A DNA stretch of 64,000 bases, from positions 95,814-159,813 of the forward strand of contig WGMT01000006.1 in the NCBI GenBank assembly GCA_016124945.1, in the 5' to 3' direction. A program made the translations under genes and the position numbers. This document shows positions 62,315 to 64,000 of this stretch, in pieces. The notes beneath the pieces were generated by a model. It ran no database searches. It was not told the origin of the DNA and saw only the letters and a list, made by a program, of their open reading frames with translations. Positions within the stretch are counted from its first letter, which is position 1, and each line of letters begins with the position of its first letter. This DNA is from a bacterium. Lineage in GTDB: Bacteria; Chloroflexota; Anaerolineae; Caldilineales; Caldilineaceae.

Positions 62315-63022
62315 ATGAATGACATTCGAGTGCTAATCGTAGATCCACAGACGCTACTGCGCGAAGGGCTTGCCTCTCTCCTCAGCAGGGTGACAGGCAT
62401 CACTGTGGTAGACGCCGTTGCCACCGGCACCGAAGCCTTAAGGGCTGTCGTTGACCACAGCCCTGATGTGATCCTGATGGAAGTACACATTCCAGGGATG
62501 AACGGCATTGCAACCACACGTGAGATTTGTAGTCAATACCCCACCACAAGGGTGCTCATCGTCACGAACCATGAAAACGATGAATACGTCTACGGCGCAT
62601 TGGAAGCCGGTGCCGCAGGCTATCTTCTGAAAGACACAGATACCAACTACCTTATTGATGCCATCCGCAAAGTTTACGCCAATCGTTCTGTGCTCGATCC
62701 GGCGATTACGCATAAGGTCATCCACCGCATGCTCTATCTCTCTGACGGTGAAGCGATTCAGGTGACAACAGAGAAGCTCACCGAGCGAGAGCAGGAAGTA
62801 CTGCGTCTGGTGGCATCTGGGGCGAGCAATGTGGAAATTGCGCAACAGCTCTACCTGGCCGAAGGCACGGTTCGTAACCATGTGAGCCGGGTGCTCAACA
62901 AACTGAATGCACGTGATCGAGCACATGCGGTGCGCCTGGCGATTGAGTGGGGATTAATCAATCAGTACGCCGGTGCCACTAAGTCCATGGCTGCACTTCC
63001 ACAGGCACAGTTGGTCAACTAA
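62315..63022 (+). CDS. NarL/LuxR-family response regulator with Glu at the phospho-acceptor site
   Basis: 235 residues from the ATG at 62315; starts at 62273 or 62294 lack a good ribosome site. The receiver domain is otherwise standard (VLIVDPQTLLREGL, the Thr in VLIVTNHEN, the Lys in GYLLKDT). The position normally occupied by the phosphorylated Asp is Glu56 in VILMEVHIPG (GAA codon). The C-terminal LuxR helix-turn-helix is LTEREQEVLRLVASGASNVE and VRNHVSRVLNKL. A Glu there often mimics the phosphorylated state. No sensor kinase is adjacent. It follows the CapD-like gene and may control surface polysaccharide. Confidence 0.93.
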   Translation: MNDIRVLIVDPQTLLREGLASLLSRVTGITVVDAVATGTEALRAVVDHSPDVILMEVHIPGMNGIATTREICSQYPTTRVLIVTNHENDEYVYGALEAGAAGYLLKDTDTNYLIDAIRKVYANRSVLDPAITHKVIHRMLYLSDGEAIQVTTEKLTEREQEVLRLVASGASNVEIAQQLYLAEGTVRNHVSRVLNKLNARDRAHAVRLAIEWGLINQYAGATKSMAALPQAQLVN

Positions 63023-63039
63023 TTCTGTTGACCAACTGT
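63007..63039 (+). terminator. 13-bp inverted repeat at the response-regulator end
   Basis: ACAGTTGGTCAAC (63007-63019) spans the last codons and pairs exactly with 63027-63039; the loop holds the stop codon. No T-run follows, so its strength as terminator is uncertain. Confidence 0.55.
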
Positions 63040-63105
63040 ACCTGTTCTGCCTGTGCTTGTTCGGCTTAACAAAAACTGTGTGTGGTAAAGACCAACGCCT
63101 ATCTA

Positions 63106-64000
63106 CTAGCGGACACACCGGAATCCAACATCAGCCAGCCAGGCTGTAGGTTCACCGACCACTCGCAAGGCGATGCGTAGATTGGTTCCGTCATCAAACC
63201 ACGATCCTCCACGCAGTACCTTTTCTGTACCCGAAGCCGGTCCTTGTGGATTCACCCCTGGTGATGTGGCGTAGTAATTGGCGCTGTACCAGTCGCTCAC
63301 CCACTCTCGCACATTGCCTGCCATGTCCTCTACACCATATACACTTGCCCCTATTGGATGGGTGCCAACTTGCGTTGTGTCACCTACACAGCCCTCGAAG
63401 TTTGCCTCGCTACATGTAGGTGCCGTATTTCCCCACGGATATTTTCTTGTATCGCTGCTGGAACGTGCCGCCTTTTCCCACTCGGATTCAGTGGGCAATC
63501 GCTTACCCGCCCAGCTACAGTAGGTTGCGGCCTGTGACCAGGTGACGTTAATAACAGGGAAGTTGGCATAGGCCGGGTCGGTGTAGTAGGTCGGGCGCGT
63601 TACAGACTGTTGGGCCTGTGGCGCTGTGCATCCCCCCGCGTTCACACATCCCTGGTAACGTATGTTGGTAACCTCATACTTCTCAATAAAATAAGCGTCT
63701 AGTGTGACGGAATGTAACGGCAACTCGTTTGGAAAGCAGTTCGTCTCCTGCGGGTTGCTTTGATCGCAGCCCATTTGAAAAGCCCCGGCGGCAATGAAGA
63801 TCTCTTCTGCCGGTGGCAGCGGCGTGGGCGTAAATGTGGGGGTTGCCGTGGCCGTTGGTGTGGCTGTTGCAGGCAAAGTGCCGGTCGGCGTGGTTGTCGG
63901 CGTGGCTGTTGCAGGCAAAGTGCCGGTCGGCGTGGTTGTCGGCGTGGCTGTTGCAGGCAAAGTACCGGTCGGCGTGGTTGTCGGTGTGGCTGTTGCAGGC
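63106..64000 (-). CDS. SUMF1/formylglycine-generating-enzyme-domain protein (partial, N-terminus beyond window)
   Basis: The open frame enters from the right edge. It begins with 14-residue PATATPTTTPTGTL repeats (42-bp units), then a Pro/Thr stalk. The SUMF1/FGE-sulfatase-like domain follows: IFIAAGAFQMGCDQSNPQE, YFIEKYEVTNIRYQGCV, FPVINVTWSQAATYCSWAGKRLPTE, SEWEKAARSS, GNVREWVSDWYS and the end VLRGGSWFDDGTNLRIALR. It resembles the group that lacks an obvious sulfatase substrate and is often exported. Metal or copper-site cysteines of true FGE are not evident. The stalk indicates a surface protein; the signal is outside the window. Confidence 0.85.
   Translation of the reverse strand, partial: PATATPTTTPTGTLPATATPTTTPTGTLPATATPTTTPTGTLPATATPTATATPTFTPTPLPPAEEIFIAAGAFQMGCDQSNPQETNCFPNELPLHSVTLDAYFIEKYEVTNIRYQGCVNAGGCTAPQAQQSVTRPTYYTDPAYANFPVINVTWSQAATYCSWAGKRLPTESEWEKAARSSSDTRKYPWGNTAPTCSEANFEGCVGDTTQVGTHPIGASVYGVEDMAGNVREWVSDWYSANYYATSPGVNPQGPASGTEKVLRGGSWFDDGTNLRIALRVVGEPTAWLADVGFRCVR
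63864..64000 (-). repeat. 42-bp tandem repeats in the SUMF1-protein stalk
   Basis: Three whole copies (starting 63864, 63906, 63948) and the start of a fourth run into the window edge; copies differ at a few bases. They encode PATATPTTTPTGTL. Confidence 0.9.

Noticed and set aside
63864..64000. CRISPR-like array of 42-bp repeats
   Set aside because: No spacers; the repeats encode a Pro/Thr stalk in frame.
1..64000. tRNA, rRNA or known riboswitch
   Set aside because: No convincing match was found by eye; a covariance-model scan would be needed to exclude a tRNA.

Overview
The window looks like part of a chromosome from a Chloroflexota bacterium (Anaerolineae/Caldilineae-like). This is an inference from gene style, not a phylogenetic result. 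The signs are a GC-rich coding bias, lipoproteins with Thr/Pro/Ala-rich stalks, several carbohydrate and peptide ABC importers, DUF11-repeat and PA14 surface proteins, SIMPL and LysM secreted proteins, and caspase/TIR signalling proteins. I see no rRNA, tRNA, CRISPR array, integrase or transposase. Most of the sequence is chromosomal housekeeping and transport, with accessory patches of toxin-antitoxin (TA) and defence genes.

Layout. 0-0.5 kb: partial zinc-ribbon membrane protein. 1.0-5.8 kb: polar amino-acid ABC importer (AapJQMP type); its binding-protein gene is interrupted by one in-frame TAG. 5.9-6.5 kb: vapBC. 6.6-11.8 kb: SIMPL-LysM protein, type 5 uracil-DNA glycosylase, FAH-family enzyme and PA14x3 surface protein. 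11.8-13.8 kb: thymidine kinase and ribosomal proteins L31, L27, L21. 14.3-20.0 kb: peptide ABC importer with an M20 peptidase. 20.3-23.5 kb: sugar ABC importer. 23.5-26.9 kb: metabolic and hypothetical genes. 26.9-31.2 kb: an operon of TIR-TM-TPR protein, lipoprotein, caspase-TIR protein and a DUF423 membrane protein. 31.4-33.4 kb: DUF2905, double thioredoxin, Phd/MazF-type TA. 33.4-38.4 kb: M1-like peptidase, DnaJ-like protein, DnaK. 38.7-43.3 kb: RraA-like protein, aminotransferase, GNAT-like protein with an in-frame 12-bp repeat, secreted protein. 43.4-45.2 kb: TA cluster in which vapC is broken and joined to a headless EamA gene. 45.4-51.6 kb: 1637-residue DUF11/beta-propeller surface protein and two small envelope proteins. 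51.7-55.0 kb: UvrA-like ATPase divergent from a double-domain MerR regulator. 55.1-58.4 kb: restriction/TA patch (SRA-like/HNH nuclease, NgoMIV-type restriction enzyme, intact HigBA-like pair, RHH antitoxin) full of truncated gene remnants, including pieces of higBA, a PIN toxin and sufB. 58.6-64 kb: fatty-acid desaturase, CapD/WbpM-like dehydratase, response regulator with Glu at the phospho-acceptor site, and partial SUMF1-domain protein.

The most interesting candidate system is the TIR/caspase operon. The membrane TIR-TPR protein keeps the Glu expected for NAD-cleaving TIR domains. The TIR domain fused to an intact-looking caspase has Ala at that place. This suggests one enzymatic TIR and one adaptor TIR that recruits a protease, with an exported lipoprotein as a possible sensor. 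A second theme is intergenic: many gene ends carry a long, near-perfect inverted repeat. Most differ in sequence, but one core (AATAGAACGCGGAT) recurs at three loci and an ACCGCAAAG-type core at two.
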